From positions 1 to 34,424 of the forward strand of contig NZ_CAMDRA010000021.1 of the NCBI RefSeq assembly GCF_945906275.1: a stretch of DNA of 34,424 nt. The letters run 5' to 3'. Below, piece after piece: positions 24,113-31,711 of the stretch (within the stretch, counting starts at the first letter, position 1; each line of letters starts with the position of its first letter). The notes beneath the pieces are model-generated. The model saw nothing but the letters and a program-made list of their open reading frames with translations, was not told the origin of the DNA and made no database searches. Origin of the DNA: Dongia mobilis (GTDB lineage: Bacteria; Pseudomonadota; Alphaproteobacteria; Dongiales; Dongiaceae). A program made the position numbers and the translations under genes.

Positions 24113-24604
24113 ATGGCCGCAGATAAAGCGCGTTGGAAAAAGAAGGAAGCGCTCGACTCACCCGCCCTTCTCGCCCTGGAGGCAGCCTGGCGGGATTGGG
24201 CGACGGCAGATGGATTGCCGAAACGGGCCTGCTTCGACCCGGTGGATTTTCCGCTGGTCCTGCCCTGGCTGATCCTGGGCGAGTTCATCGACCAGCCGAA
24301 CGAGACGCGGCAATATGATGTGTTCTTCCGCTATATCGGCACGGAGTTCGCGCATTATTTCCAGGCGCAGGCGCTGACGCGCATGAATCTCAGCGAGGTC
24401 GGGCCACCCTATGCCGAACGCTGGTTCGCCGTCGCCGATGCGGCGCGCAAGGCCATGGCCCCCTGCTATTTTCGCGGCGCGCCGTTCGGCACCGGCTTTG
24501 AATATATTTCGCTGGAGATGCTGGCCCTGCCCTTCGCCAAAGAGGAGGGCGAGCTCGGCTTCGTGCTGTTCGCCTTTGCGCGCACGGAAGAGCTGCTGCT
24601 TTAA
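24113..24604 (+). CDS. small PAS-like sensor protein, member 1 of a tandem pair
   Basis: A 163-residue soluble protein. The N-terminus is basic (ARWKKKEA); the core has LVLPWLILGEFI, FFRYIGTEFAHYFQAQALTR, GPPYAERWFAVAD and FRGAPFGTGFEY, a divergent form of the PAS_5 layout seen at 10077 and 15051 (acidic-pocket/Phe-Arg-Tyr strand, then a conserved late strand). It has no output domain. The ATG follows AAGGACCAG. The 116-nt AT-rich spacer after aroC (TTGGTTATAAATTCC) may hold its promoter. Confidence 0.65.
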   Translation: MAADKARWKKKEALDSPALLALEAAWRDWATADGLPKRACFDPVDFPLVLPWLILGEFIDQPNETRQYDVFFRYIGTEFAHYFQAQALTRMNLSEVGPPYAERWFAVADAARKAMAPCYFRGAPFGTGFEYISLEMLALPFAKEEGELGFVLFAFARTEELLL

Positions 24605-24687
24605 CCTGTTTTGGATCATTGAGGCCGATTTCGACGGTCGCACCCGGCAGTTGATCCTGCGCCGGACAGCGCTATGCTTTGTGGTGC

Positions 24688-25188
24688 ATGACCGAGCAGG
24701 ACAATCGCTGGATCGAGATCGCCGAACCGCGCGACCCGCGCCTGGTGCGCCTGCGCGGCAATTGGCAGCTTTGGCAGTCAGACGGCGCCATTCCGCCGAC
24801 CCACCGGTTCGACCCGCAGCATGATTCGGAACTGCTGCCCTGGACCATGCTGGTCGATATCGAGGCGCGGCCAAATCCCTATCGCGCCTTCGACCTCACT
24901 AGCCGCTTCATCGGGTCGTCCGTCGCGCATTATTTCGGCGCGGAAGATAGGCAGCGCGTCAGCGTCAGCGAGATAGGCGATCCGTTCGCCGAACGCTGGT
25001 TCGAGGTGGCCGACCGGGTCGTGGCGGCGCGTTCATGCTGCTGCTTTCAAGGTGCGCCCTACGACACCGGCTATGCCTTCACGCATTTCGAGATGCTGAT
25101 CCTGCCCTTCACGACCGATGAGGTGACAATCGATTCCCTGCTGGCGGCCTTTGCCATGTCGATGGTCGGGCGCGCCGCGCGCCAGTGA
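24688..25188 (+). CDS. small PAS-like sensor protein, member 2 of a tandem pair
   Basis: A 166-residue paralogue of the preceding gene: LLPWTMLVDIEARPNPYRAF, SRFIGSSVAHYFGAEDRQRV, GDPFAERWFEVAD and FQGAPYDTGYAF align with it over the whole length, so a local gene duplication is evident. It carries a CCC run (SCCCFQ) at the position of PCYFR in the other copy. No output domain. It converges with the RNA methyltransferase gene 17 nt away. Confidence 0.65.
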   Translation: MTEQDNRWIEIAEPRDPRLVRLRGNWQLWQSDGAIPPTHRFDPQHDSELLPWTMLVDIEARPNPYRAFDLTSRFIGSSVAHYFGAEDRQRVSVSEIGDPFAERWFEVADRVVAARSCCCFQGAPYDTGYAFTHFEMLILPFTTDEVTIDSLLAAFAMSMVGRAARQ

Positions 25189-25204
25189 CTGGAACCGGGC
25201 AGCA

Positions 25205-26500
25205 TCATGAGCGCTTGAACACCGCCACCAGTTCGGCGTGATGCGACCAGAGGAACTGGTCGAGGATGATGAGGGATTTCAGGGCAAATCCGCCATCCAG
25301 CAGCAGGCGCGCATCGCGCGCGAAGCTTGCCGGATTGCAGGAAACCACGACCACCAGCGGCACGCGGCTTTTCACCAGCATGCGCGCCTGCATCTCGGCG
25401 CCAGCGCGCGGCGGATCGAAGATCACGGCATCGAAGGGTTTCAGATCCTGGGGCGGCAGCGGCGACTGGTCGAGATCGCGCGCCATCGTTTCAAGACGCC
25501 CGCCAAGCCCGGCGCGATTGGCGGCCGTCGTCAGCGTTGCGATCGCGGGCTTGGCGCTGTCGATGGCGAGCACGCGGGCCTTGGCGCTGAGCGGAAAGCT
25601 GAACGTGCCGCAACCTGAATAGAGATCGGCCACGCGCTTGGCCTTGCCCACACCATTGAGCACCGCCGCCACCAGGGTGGCTTCGCCGGCGACACTGGGC
25701 TGCAGGAAGGCGCCGATGGGCAAGTCGAGGAGATGGCCGCCGAAGCGCACCTGCGGCACGCGCGCCATGAGGATGGGTTCGGGCTGCGCCTTGCCATGAG
25801 CCCAGGCGACACGGGCAAAGTCGGCCTCGCGCGCCACGGCGATCATGGGCTGGCGGCGCGCCTCGGCGAGGTTGACGGCGGAGAGCACCAGCACATCGAG
25901 GCCGGTCAGCGTCTCGGTGACCTGGATGTCGGCCGCCTGCTTGTTGTGAAGGGCTGCATGGATGAGGGCACGGAGATGCGGCAGGCTCGCGCGCAAGGCA
26001 GGGGTCAGCAGCAGGCAATCCTCGAGCGGCACGATGTTGCTGCTCATGGCTTCGTGGAAGCCCAGCGTCACCTGGTCATTGTCCTTGGTGGCGGCGAAAT
26101 TGGCGCGCCGGCGCTGGCCGGGTTCGGTGGTGATGAGCGGTGTATCAGGCGGCAGCGTGATGCCGCGGGTGGCGAGTGTTCCTGCCACCTGCGCCCTTTT
26201 CCAGGCGCTGTAATCCGACATCGCCATATGCTGCATCTGGCAGCCGCCGCATTGGGTGAAGACCGGACAGGGTGGCACCACGCGGTTGGGGGCCGGCGTC
26301 ACGATCTCCGTCACGCGGCCGGTGAAGGCGCTGTTTCCCTTGGGCGAGAGGGCCACGCGCACGCGGTCGCCGGGCAGCGCATAGGCCACAAACACCGATG
26401 CGCCCTGGTAGCGCGCGATCCCGTCACCATGCGCCCCCAGCGCGTCGATGGTGAGGTCGACGGTTTCGGTGACGGCGGGTTGCGCGGGACGTTTGGTCAT
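25205..26500 (-). CDS. 23S rRNA (uracil-5-)-methyltransferase-like protein, RlmD/RumA family
   Basis: A 431-residue SAM-dependent RNA m5U methyltransferase. An N-terminal TRAM-like barrel (residues ~10-68) is followed by 4Fe-4S ligands C78, C84, C87 (CPVFTQCGGCQMQHM) and C162, the SAM motif DLYSGCGTFSFPL, FDPPRAG and the catalytic Cys in VVSCNPASFARD. The frame is open 98 codons upstream but that lies inside tlyA, so the start is the ATG at 26500, which overlaps the tlyA stop as ATGA. Exact target uridine (rRNA versus tRNA) cannot be decided. Confidence 0.92.
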   Translation of the reverse strand: MTKRPAQPAVTETVDLTIDALGAHGDGIARYQGASVFVAYALPGDRVRVALSPKGNSAFTGRVTEIVTPAPNRVVPPCPVFTQCGGCQMQHMAMSDYSAWKRAQVAGTLATRGITLPPDTPLITTEPGQRRRANFAATKDNDQVTLGFHEAMSSNIVPLEDCLLLTPALRASLPHLRALIHAALHNKQAADIQVTETLTGLDVLVLSAVNLAEARRQPMIAVAREADFARVAWAHGKAQPEPILMARVPQVRFGGHLLDLPIGAFLQPSVAGEATLVAAVLNGVGKAKRVADLYSGCGTFSFPLSAKARVLAIDSAKPAIATLTTAANRAGLGGRLETMARDLDQSPLPPQDLKPFDAVIFDPPRAGAEMQARMLVKSRVPLVVVVSCNPASFARDARLLLDGGFALKSLIILDQFLWSHHAELVAVFKRS

Positions 26501-27243
26501 GAGCTCGCATCCTTGCGCGCGGCGATGAGGAATTCCTTGTTGCCTTCCGGCCCCAGGATCGGGCTTTCGACGATGCCAAGCACCGTCCAGCCGGGCTGGC
26601 GGCCGAACCAGGCTTCGATGCGGGCGCAGACCTGTTCGTGCAAAAGCGGATCGCGCACCACGCCGCCCTTGCCGATATTCTCGCGGCCGACCTCGAATTG
26701 CGGCTTGATGAGCGCCACGGCCCAGGCCTGCGGTTTGGTGAGCGCCAGGGCCGCCGGCAAGACGGTTTCGAGACCGATGAAGCTGGCGTCGCACACGACG
26801 ATGTCGAGGGGGTCTGGAATCTGCTCAGGTGTGAGGTGGCGCGCATTGGTTTTTTCCAGCACCACCACGCGGTGGTCCTGGCGCAGTTTCCAGGCGAGCT
26901 GACCGTGGCCGACATCGACGGCGTAGACCTTGGCGGCGCCGTTGGCCAGCAGCACGTCGGTAAAACCACCGGTCGAGGCGCCGATATCGGCGGCGATGAG
27001 ATCCTTCACCGGCAGGGAGAAGGCCACGATCCCCTTGGCGAGCTTCAAGCCACCGCGGCTGACCCAGGGATGGTCCTGGCCCTTGACGTTGAGCGGCGCA
27101 TCGAGCTGGATCTGGTCGCCGGCCTTGGCGATGCGTTTGGTGTCGCTGTAGACGAGGCCGGCCAGGATCAGCGCCTGGGCCTTGGCGCGGGTTTCCACGA
27201 GACCCCGGTCCACCAGCAGCTTGTCGACGCGTTCCTTGGCCAT
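26497..27243 (-). CDS. tlyA: TlyA-family 2'-O-ribose rRNA methyltransferase (hemolysin A family)
   Basis: A 248-residue protein with an N-terminal S4 RNA-binding domain (MAKERVDKLLVDRGLVETRA, residues 1-~65) and an FtsJ/RrmJ-type methyltransferase domain: ADIGASTGGFTDVLL (SAM site), VYAVDVGHGQL, VCDASFIGLETVLP, and IKPQFEVG. Homologues 2'-O-methylate 16S/23S rRNA cytidines and affect capreomycin sensitivity. Stop and next start overlap (ATGA). It starts 4 nt after the MATE gene stop. Confidence 0.95.
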   Translation of the reverse strand: MAKERVDKLLVDRGLVETRAKAQALILAGLVYSDTKRIAKAGDQIQLDAPLNVKGQDHPWVSRGGLKLAKGIVAFSLPVKDLIAADIGASTGGFTDVLLANGAAKVYAVDVGHGQLAWKLRQDHRVVVLEKTNARHLTPEQIPDPLDIVVCDASFIGLETVLPAALALTKPQAWAVALIKPQFEVGRENIGKGGVVRDPLLHEQVCARIEAWFGRQPGWTVLGIVESPILGPEGNKEFLIAARKDASS

Positions 27244-27247
27244 GGCA

Positions 27248-28666
27248 TCAAGCCGGGATCGGCAGATGGCGGCGCGAGATGTGCTGGAAGCGCAGCAGCA
27301 GCAGCGTGCCCGAAGCGAGGAGACCGATGGCCAGCCCCCACCACACGCCGGGGCCGCGCACGTCGAAAGTATAGGCCATGACAATGCCGCCGCCGATGCC
27401 GATCACCCAATAACCGAAGAAGGCGATGACCATCGGCACCTGGGTATCCTTGTAACCGCGCAGGGCACCCAAGGCCGACACCTGCAGCCCGTCGAAGAAC
27501 TGGAAGATGGCCGCGATGGGGAACAGCGTCACGGCCACGGCCAGTGCTGCCGCATTGCCGATATCGTCAAGGTCGAGATAGAAGCCGGCAAGCAGGACCG
27601 GCGCCTGCCACATGACCAGGGCACCGAACAACATCCACAGCAAGGCAAGCCCGATCGCGGTCAAACCAGCCTGGCGCGCATCCTGCGCACGGCCCGCACC
27701 CAGCGCCCAGCCGACACGGACCGTGCCGGCCTGGCCCAGCGCATAGGGGATCATGAAGATGATGCTGGTGACGTTGAGGACGATGTTGTGGGCGGCGAGC
27801 GCGTCGGTGCCGAAGCCGGCCATGGCGGCGGTCGAGCCGAAGAACATGCCGGTCTCGAACAGATAGGCGCCGGCGATGGGGGCGCCCACCACCAGCATCT
27901 CCTTCAAGAGCTTGCCGTCGCTGTCGCGCAGATAGGCGAAGATCGGGTAGGAGGCAAAGGGTTCGAAGCGGCGCACATAGAGAATGCCGAGACCCAATTG
28001 CAGCCAGGAGATCAAGGTCGTGGCAAGCCCGATCGAGGGCACGCCCATGCCGTACCAGCCGAACGCGCCATACATGAGGAGATAGAGCATGCCGACGAAG
28101 ACCGGCAGGATCGAGAGGCCGATGATGGTGATGGCGACGGGGCGGCCGAGCACGGTGACGAAGCTGCGCAGCACCTGGAACCAGAGGAAGGGCATGACCG
28201 AGGGGAGCGCCCACCACATCAATTGTTCGATGGCGACAATGTCGAGTTCGAAGCCGGGATTGCGGGCGGCGAAGAGGCGCAGCACCGGCCCCAGGCTCAG
28301 CATCACCAGCATCACCGGGATGGAGAGGATGGTGGCGAGGCGCAGGCCCTGGCGCACGATCCGCAGCAGCTCGTCGGGCTTGCCGGCACCATGAGCGTGC
28401 GACCCCAGCGCCGCCACGGCATAGAGCGCACCCATGGCGAGGATCTTCGGCACATAGAGGAACTGCGCGCCGAAGCCAGCGGCGGCGAAGGCCGCGGCAC
28501 CGAGGCGCCCCGCCATCGCATACTCGGTGACGCCCATCGCCATTTCCACCAGCAGGGCGACCGAGATCGGTGCCGCGAGCCAGATGGTGGCGCGGATATC
28601 GGCGAAGCGGGACAACCGGCTACCCGCCGGTGCACCCTGGTGGGAGCCGGCGGGTGAGGCGGTCAT
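27248..28666 (-). CDS. MATE family multidrug efflux transporter
   Basis: A 472-residue inner-membrane protein with about 12 helices in two similar halves, the MATE (NorM-like) layout. Recognisable parts are the first-helix PISVALLVEMAMGVTEYAMA GRLG segment, ALGSHAHGAGKPDE, and the second-half equivalent GQAGTVRVGWALGAGRAQDA. It exports cationic compounds using sodium or proton gradients; the substrate is unknown. It occupies the place between ispA (16 nt) and tlyA (4 nt) that dxs normally holds in this cluster. Confidence 0.94.
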   Translation of the reverse strand: MTASPAGSHQGAPAGSRLSRFADIRATIWLAAPISVALLVEMAMGVTEYAMAGRLGAAAFAAAGFGAQFLYVPKILAMGALYAVAALGSHAHGAGKPDELLRIVRQGLRLATILSIPVMLVMLSLGPVLRLFAARNPGFELDIVAIEQLMWWALPSVMPFLWFQVLRSFVTVLGRPVAITIIGLSILPVFVGMLYLLMYGAFGWYGMGVPSIGLATTLISWLQLGLGILYVRRFEPFASYPIFAYLRDSDGKLLKEMLVVGAPIAGAYLFETGMFFGSTAAMAGFGTDALAAHNIVLNVTSIIFMIPYALGQAGTVRVGWALGAGRAQDARQAGLTAIGLALLWMLFGALVMWQAPVLLAGFYLDLDDIGNAAALAVAVTLFPIAAIFQFFDGLQVSALGALRGYKDTQVPMVIAFFGYWVIGIGGGIVMAYTFDVRGPGVWWGLAIGLLASGTLLLLRFQHISRRHLPIPA

Positions 28667-28682
28667 CGTAGGCCCCGTTCCG

Positions 28683-29567
28683 TCAGCTCTTCCGGCTGAT
28701 GACGAATTCCGTCATCCAGCGCAGGGGATCGGCCTTGTGGCCGAAAATGTCGAGATGGGCATTGGCCTGGTCGCCCAGCATGCGCGCCTGCTGGCGGGCA
28801 CGGTCCAGCCCCAGGATCGAGACGAAGGTGGCCTTGCCGGCGGCGGCATCGGCACCGGTGGGCTTGCCGGTTTCGGCGGCGTCGCCCTCGGCATCCAGAA
28901 GATCGTCGACGATCTGGAACGCCAAGCCCAGATCATGGGCATAGCCGACGAGGGCGTGGCGCTGTTCCTTCGACGCATGGCCGAGGATGGCGCCGGCTTC
29001 GCAGGAGAAGGCGATGATGGCGCCGGTCTTCAAGCGCTGCAGGCGCGTGATGGCGCCGATGTCGAGATCCTTGTTCTCGGAGGCGAGATCGATCATCTGC
29101 CCGCCGACCATGCCGGCAGCGCCCCCGGAGATGGCGAGCGCCAGGCACAATTCGGCGCGCACCACGCCGTCGGGATGGGTGTCGGGATGGGCCAGCACCT
29201 CGAACGCCATGGTAAGGAGCCCGTCGCCGGCCAGGATCGCGGTCGCCTCGTCGAACTTCTTGTGGGCGGTCGGCTGGCCGCGGCGGAGATCGCTGTTGTC
29301 CATGGCGGGGAGATCGTCATGCACCAGGCTGTAGCAATGCAGCATCTCGATGGCGGCCGCCGCGCGCAGCGCGTACTCGGCATGGACATTGAAGATCGCG
29401 GCGCTGTTGATGAGGAGATAGGGCCGGATACGCTTGCCGCCGACCATGGTCGCGTAGCGCATCGCGTCATAGACGCGGCCTTCGGCATCGCTCACCGGCT
29501 GGATCAGTTCGTCGAGCTTGCGGTTGACCGAAAGGGCGGCGTCGTTCAGGGCATTCTGGATGGACAC
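28683..29567 (-). CDS. ispA: polyprenyl (farnesyl/geranylgeranyl) diphosphate synthase
   Basis: A 294-residue trans-prenyltransferase condensing isopentenyl diphosphate with allylic diphosphates. The first Asp-rich motif is HDDLPAMDN (D84, D85, D90), the second DDLLD (D221, D222, D225); GGKRIRPYL binds the pyrophosphate. The start is the GTG at 29567, which has GAGG 6 nt ahead; the TTG at 29579 is less likely. Product chain length is set by residues before the first motif (MLHCYSLV), compatible with C15, not proven. The usual partner xseB lies upstream across a tandem-repeat spacer. Confidence 0.95.
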   Translation of the reverse strand: MSIQNALNDAALSVNRKLDELIQPVSDAEGRVYDAMRYATMVGGKRIRPYLLINSAAIFNVHAEYALRAAAAIEMLHCYSLVHDDLPAMDNSDLRRGQPTAHKKFDEATAILAGDGLLTMAFEVLAHPDTHPDGVVRAELCLALAISGGAAGMVGGQMIDLASENKDLDIGAITRLQRLKTGAIIAFSCEAGAILGHASKEQRHALVGYAHDLGLAFQIVDDLLDAEGDAAETGKPTGADAAAGKATFVSILGLDRARQQARMLGDQANAHLDIFGHKADPLRWMTEFVISRKS

Positions 29568-29594
29568 GGGTAACCTCAATCACTGAATTCGTTC

Positions 29595-29658
29595 GTCGAT
29601 ATTGGCGCTTGTCGATATTCGCACTAGTCGATATTCGCGCTAGTCGATATTGGCTGGG
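29595..29658 (-). repeat. 16-bp tandem repeat, four units, spanning the xseB stop codon
   Basis: Plus-strand units GTCGATATTGGCGCTT (29595), GTCGATATTCGCACTA (29611), GTCGATATTCGCGCTA (29627) and GTCGATATTGGCTGGG (29643). The last unit encodes the C-terminal ANID of XseB and the stop is formed where units join. No spacers, so not a CRISPR. Confidence 0.85.
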
Positions 29659-29903
29659 ACCGCCTGGACCTTGCCGTCTGGACCCAGCACGATCTTCTCG
29701 ACCTTGAGCTGGGCTTCCTTGAGCTTCATTTCGCAATGCTGTTTCAGGGCGGCGCCGCGCTCATAGGCGTTGATCGCCTCGTCGAGCTTGTTGTCGCCGC
29801 GCTCCAGCCGCTTCACCAGATCCTGCAATTCGGCGAGAGCTTCTTCGAAGCTCATGCCCGCAATATCTGCGCCGGGCTTGGCGCCCGCCTTGTTGTCCAC
29901 CAT
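29640..29903 (-). CDS. xseB: exodeoxyribonuclease VII small subunit
   Basis: An 87-residue protein with the XseB core SFEEALAELQDLVKRLERGD ... LDEAINAYERGAALKQHCEM followed by LKEAQLKVEKI, a helical hairpin that caps the XseA coiled coils. A GGGGAG ribosome binding site precedes the ATG. Its 3' end is embedded in a 16-bp tandem repeat, which may have moved the stop codon. Upstream of the ribosome binding site is a GC hairpin (29919-29943). Confidence 0.95.
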   Translation of the reverse strand: MVDNKAGAKPGADIAGMSFEEALAELQDLVKRLERGDNKLDEAINAYERGAALKQHCEMKLKEAQLKVEKIVLGPDGKVQAVPANID

Positions 29904-30248
29904 GGATGGCTCCCCTGACGCCGCCCGGGATCCGCGGGCGGCGCTTCCTTGTCAAATTTCCGTCACGTTCGGCAGGCAAAAGAGAGCTGCCGGTCGGGTG
30001 ACGTGGCCAATCAAAATGGCGCCGGCGCGGCCTTCTGTCGCAAGGCGGCCGCGCCGGCGCCGATGGGCCGCATTCTACTGACCGGCAGGGTCCGCGACAA
30101 TAGCGGGGAAACGTGATGATTCAGATAGTTGGCCAGCACGACCCGGCGAATCGCCACCCTAGACGTTGGTCGCGGGCAATTGTTCGATGATTGCAATTTG
30201 TGGCTCGATCTTGCCAAATGACCGCAACAGGGAAATCAGAACACCAAG
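29904..30248. other. divergent spacer between xseB and DUF2062 genes with two hairpins
   Basis: A 345-nt spacer. CGCCGCCCG / CGGGCGGCG (29919-29943) forms a 9-bp stem in the 5' leader of xseB. A very strong 15-bp perfect stem GGCGCCGGCGCGGCC / GGCCGCGCCGGCGCC lies at 30018-30061 with a 14-nt loop whose ends (TT / AAGGC) can add pairing. Neither has a T tract. 30062-30248 is somewhat AT-richer and probably holds the promoter of the DUF2062 gene; no clear motif. A minus open frame here (30011-30217) has no support. Confidence 0.5.
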
Positions 30249-30908
30249 ATGAATTCAGCGAACCACAGTACCGGCAGCCAGATTGCCACCCCCCAAAATG
30301 GCCGCAGCAATGGCAATGGCCGCCAGAAGCCCGCGGGCCTCTTCCGCCGCGCCAGCCGCTATGTCCGCTATCGCCTGGTGACGCCGATGCTGCGCGCGCG
30401 GCACCCGGCCGAATACAGCGCACGGGCGGTGCTGGTGGGCGTCATCTGCGGGTTGATGCCGATCATCGGCCAGTCGACCATCGTTCTCGCCGTGTGGCTG
30501 GTGGCGCGGCGCTTCAACTGGGGCTTCAACGTGGTGGTGGCGGCGCTGTGGACGTTCATCAGCAACCCGCTCACCACGGCGCCGATGTTCTACGGCTTCT
30601 ATGTCACCGGCCAGGTGATGATGGGGAACTGGAACGATCTTTCCGGCTTCGACCGTTTCGTCACCATGTCGCGCGACCTGGTCAATGACCAGCTGGGCCT
30701 CTGGGACCAGGTGAAGGTGATCTCGCGCCTCCTCTTCCTCGACTGGGCCCTCGCCATGTGGGTGGGCTTCATTCCCTGGGCAGCCTTGTGCGGCTGGCTC
30801 GGCTATCGCTGGAGCCTCAAAGTGGTGCTGGCCTATCGCCACATGCGCGAAAAACGCATGCAGCGCCGCCGTGAACAGCTCGCCGCCATTGATGCGCTGA
30901 AGGCGTAA
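30249..30908 (+). CDS. DUF2062 domain membrane protein
   Basis: A 219-residue inner-membrane protein. After a 30-residue polar N-terminus comes a basic stretch (FRRASRYVRYRLVTPMLRAR) and the DUF2062 core: ARAVLVGVICGLMPIIGQST, WLVARRFNWGFNVV, TFISNPLTTAPMFYGFYVTG, then a last helix pair (~170-195) and a basic tail (MREKRMQRRREQ). Family function is unknown, although some members are linked to glycosyltransferases. Monocistronic. Confidence 0.88.
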   Translation: MNSANHSTGSQIATPQNGRSNGNGRQKPAGLFRRASRYVRYRLVTPMLRARHPAEYSARAVLVGVICGLMPIIGQSTIVLAVWLVARRFNWGFNVVVAALWTFISNPLTTAPMFYGFYVTGQVMMGNWNDLSGFDRFVTMSRDLVNDQLGLWDQVKVISRLLFLDWALAMWVGFIPWAALCGWLGYRWSLKVVLAYRHMREKRMQRRREQLAAIDALKA

Positions 30909-31049
30909 TCCCAGGAGCACCACTCGGCCAGGTATGAATTCGTCATCAACTCTGTTGTGCTTTGAGGTCGTCTCTGAGGCGCGCATTGAGGATGACGATT
31001 GGGGATTGGAAGCGCTGCAGACGCCTGAAAGAACGCCCACAATGACCAG

Positions 31050-31571
31050 TCACTCGGGCAAATCAAAGTCATAACCTGTCTCTTGCTCGCAGAAATCGAT
31101 GTTTCGCTTGAACCAGGCTATCTGCTCAGCTTCGGACTCAGGGCCACCCGTGTTGATGAAGAGGGGGCACCTGAGCTCGATGTGCCTAATTCGAATCCGC
31201 TCCATAAGGCACGACAAAGTCATTGCTGAGATTGGCGCATGATCTGAGTTCGATTCGGGTGCAATGCCACATTCGATGGCCCATAGCCGAAGATCGTTCC
31301 GCGCCATGGCACTTATTTTCGGAAAGCCGTTGCCAACTTCTGACGCAAAGAAGAAGTCTCTTATCTCTCCATACGCTCTGGAGAGCTTGTTGTTCGCGAC
31401 CATCAAAGCGATGTTCGCGCAGATGATTTGCTCGACACCACCTGATGAGCCGGCGCAGCGAAGCCGATAAGTGGGCGGGCCATTCGCGGCGGCCGTATGC
31501 GGACTTCCGGCCGCGCAGAACATCATCGCGACGGCGATGGCTAGCCAAATGGTTTTGCTGATGGGCCGCAT
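31050..31571 (-). CDS. secreted LprI-like Cys-motif protein
   Basis: A 173-residue protein with a signal peptide (TIWLAIAVAMMFCAAGSPH; cleavage about residue 29). The mature part opens YRLRCAGSSGGVEQIICANI, the C-x(11)-C pattern of LprI-like domains (Cys39, Cys51), with further Cys in AIECGIAP, LSCLMERIRIRH and CPLF. Function is likely periplasmic; lysozyme inhibition is only suggested by the family name. It has markedly lower GC than its neighbours (about half G+C in 31260-31430 by eye), suggesting later acquisition. It lies between DUF2062 and hairpin repeat E. Confidence 0.65.
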   Translation of the reverse strand: MRPISKTIWLAIAVAMMFCAAGSPHTAAANGPPTYRLRCAGSSGGVEQIICANIALMVANNKLSRAYGEIRDFFFASEVGNGFPKISAMARNDLRLWAIECGIAPESNSDHAPISAMTLSCLMERIRIRHIELRCPLFINTGGPESEAEQIAWFKRNIDFCEQETGYDFDLPE

Positions 31572-31645
31572 GGAGGGCTCGTGACTCGTATTTGAGTGGG
31601 CCCGTCACACTTGCCGGGGATGATGGCGATTTTGCGGCACTTAAG

Positions 31646-31681
31646 AAACTCGTGGGTGGTCCGCCTCCGCGGACCATGACG
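31646..31681 (+). repeat. dispersed hairpin repeat, copy E
   Basis: AAACTCGTGG, then GTGGTCCGC / GCGGACCAT (one G-T closing pair) around CTCC, ends GACG. It lies 30 nt past the stop of the HDAC-like gene, on the opposite strand. Confidence 0.85.
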
Positions 31682-31711
31682 AATTCTTTCGCAGGCGAGA
31701 GGTCGAAAAAC

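Noticed and set aside
27182-28657. 491-codon plus-strand open frame opposite the MATE and tlyA genes
   Set aside because: The product is a His/Gln/Asp/Glu-rich low-complexity shadow of a well-supported transporter.
30011-30217. 68-codon minus-strand frame in the xseB-DUF2062 spacer
   Set aside because: It reads through the 15-bp hairpin and has no similarity or ribosome binding site.
30937-31686. 11-bp inverted match (GAATTCGTCAT / ATGACGAATTC) flanking the low-GC LprI-like gene
   Set aside because: The same 11-mer also occurs within ispA near 28699, so it is probably chance around a palindromic GAATTC.
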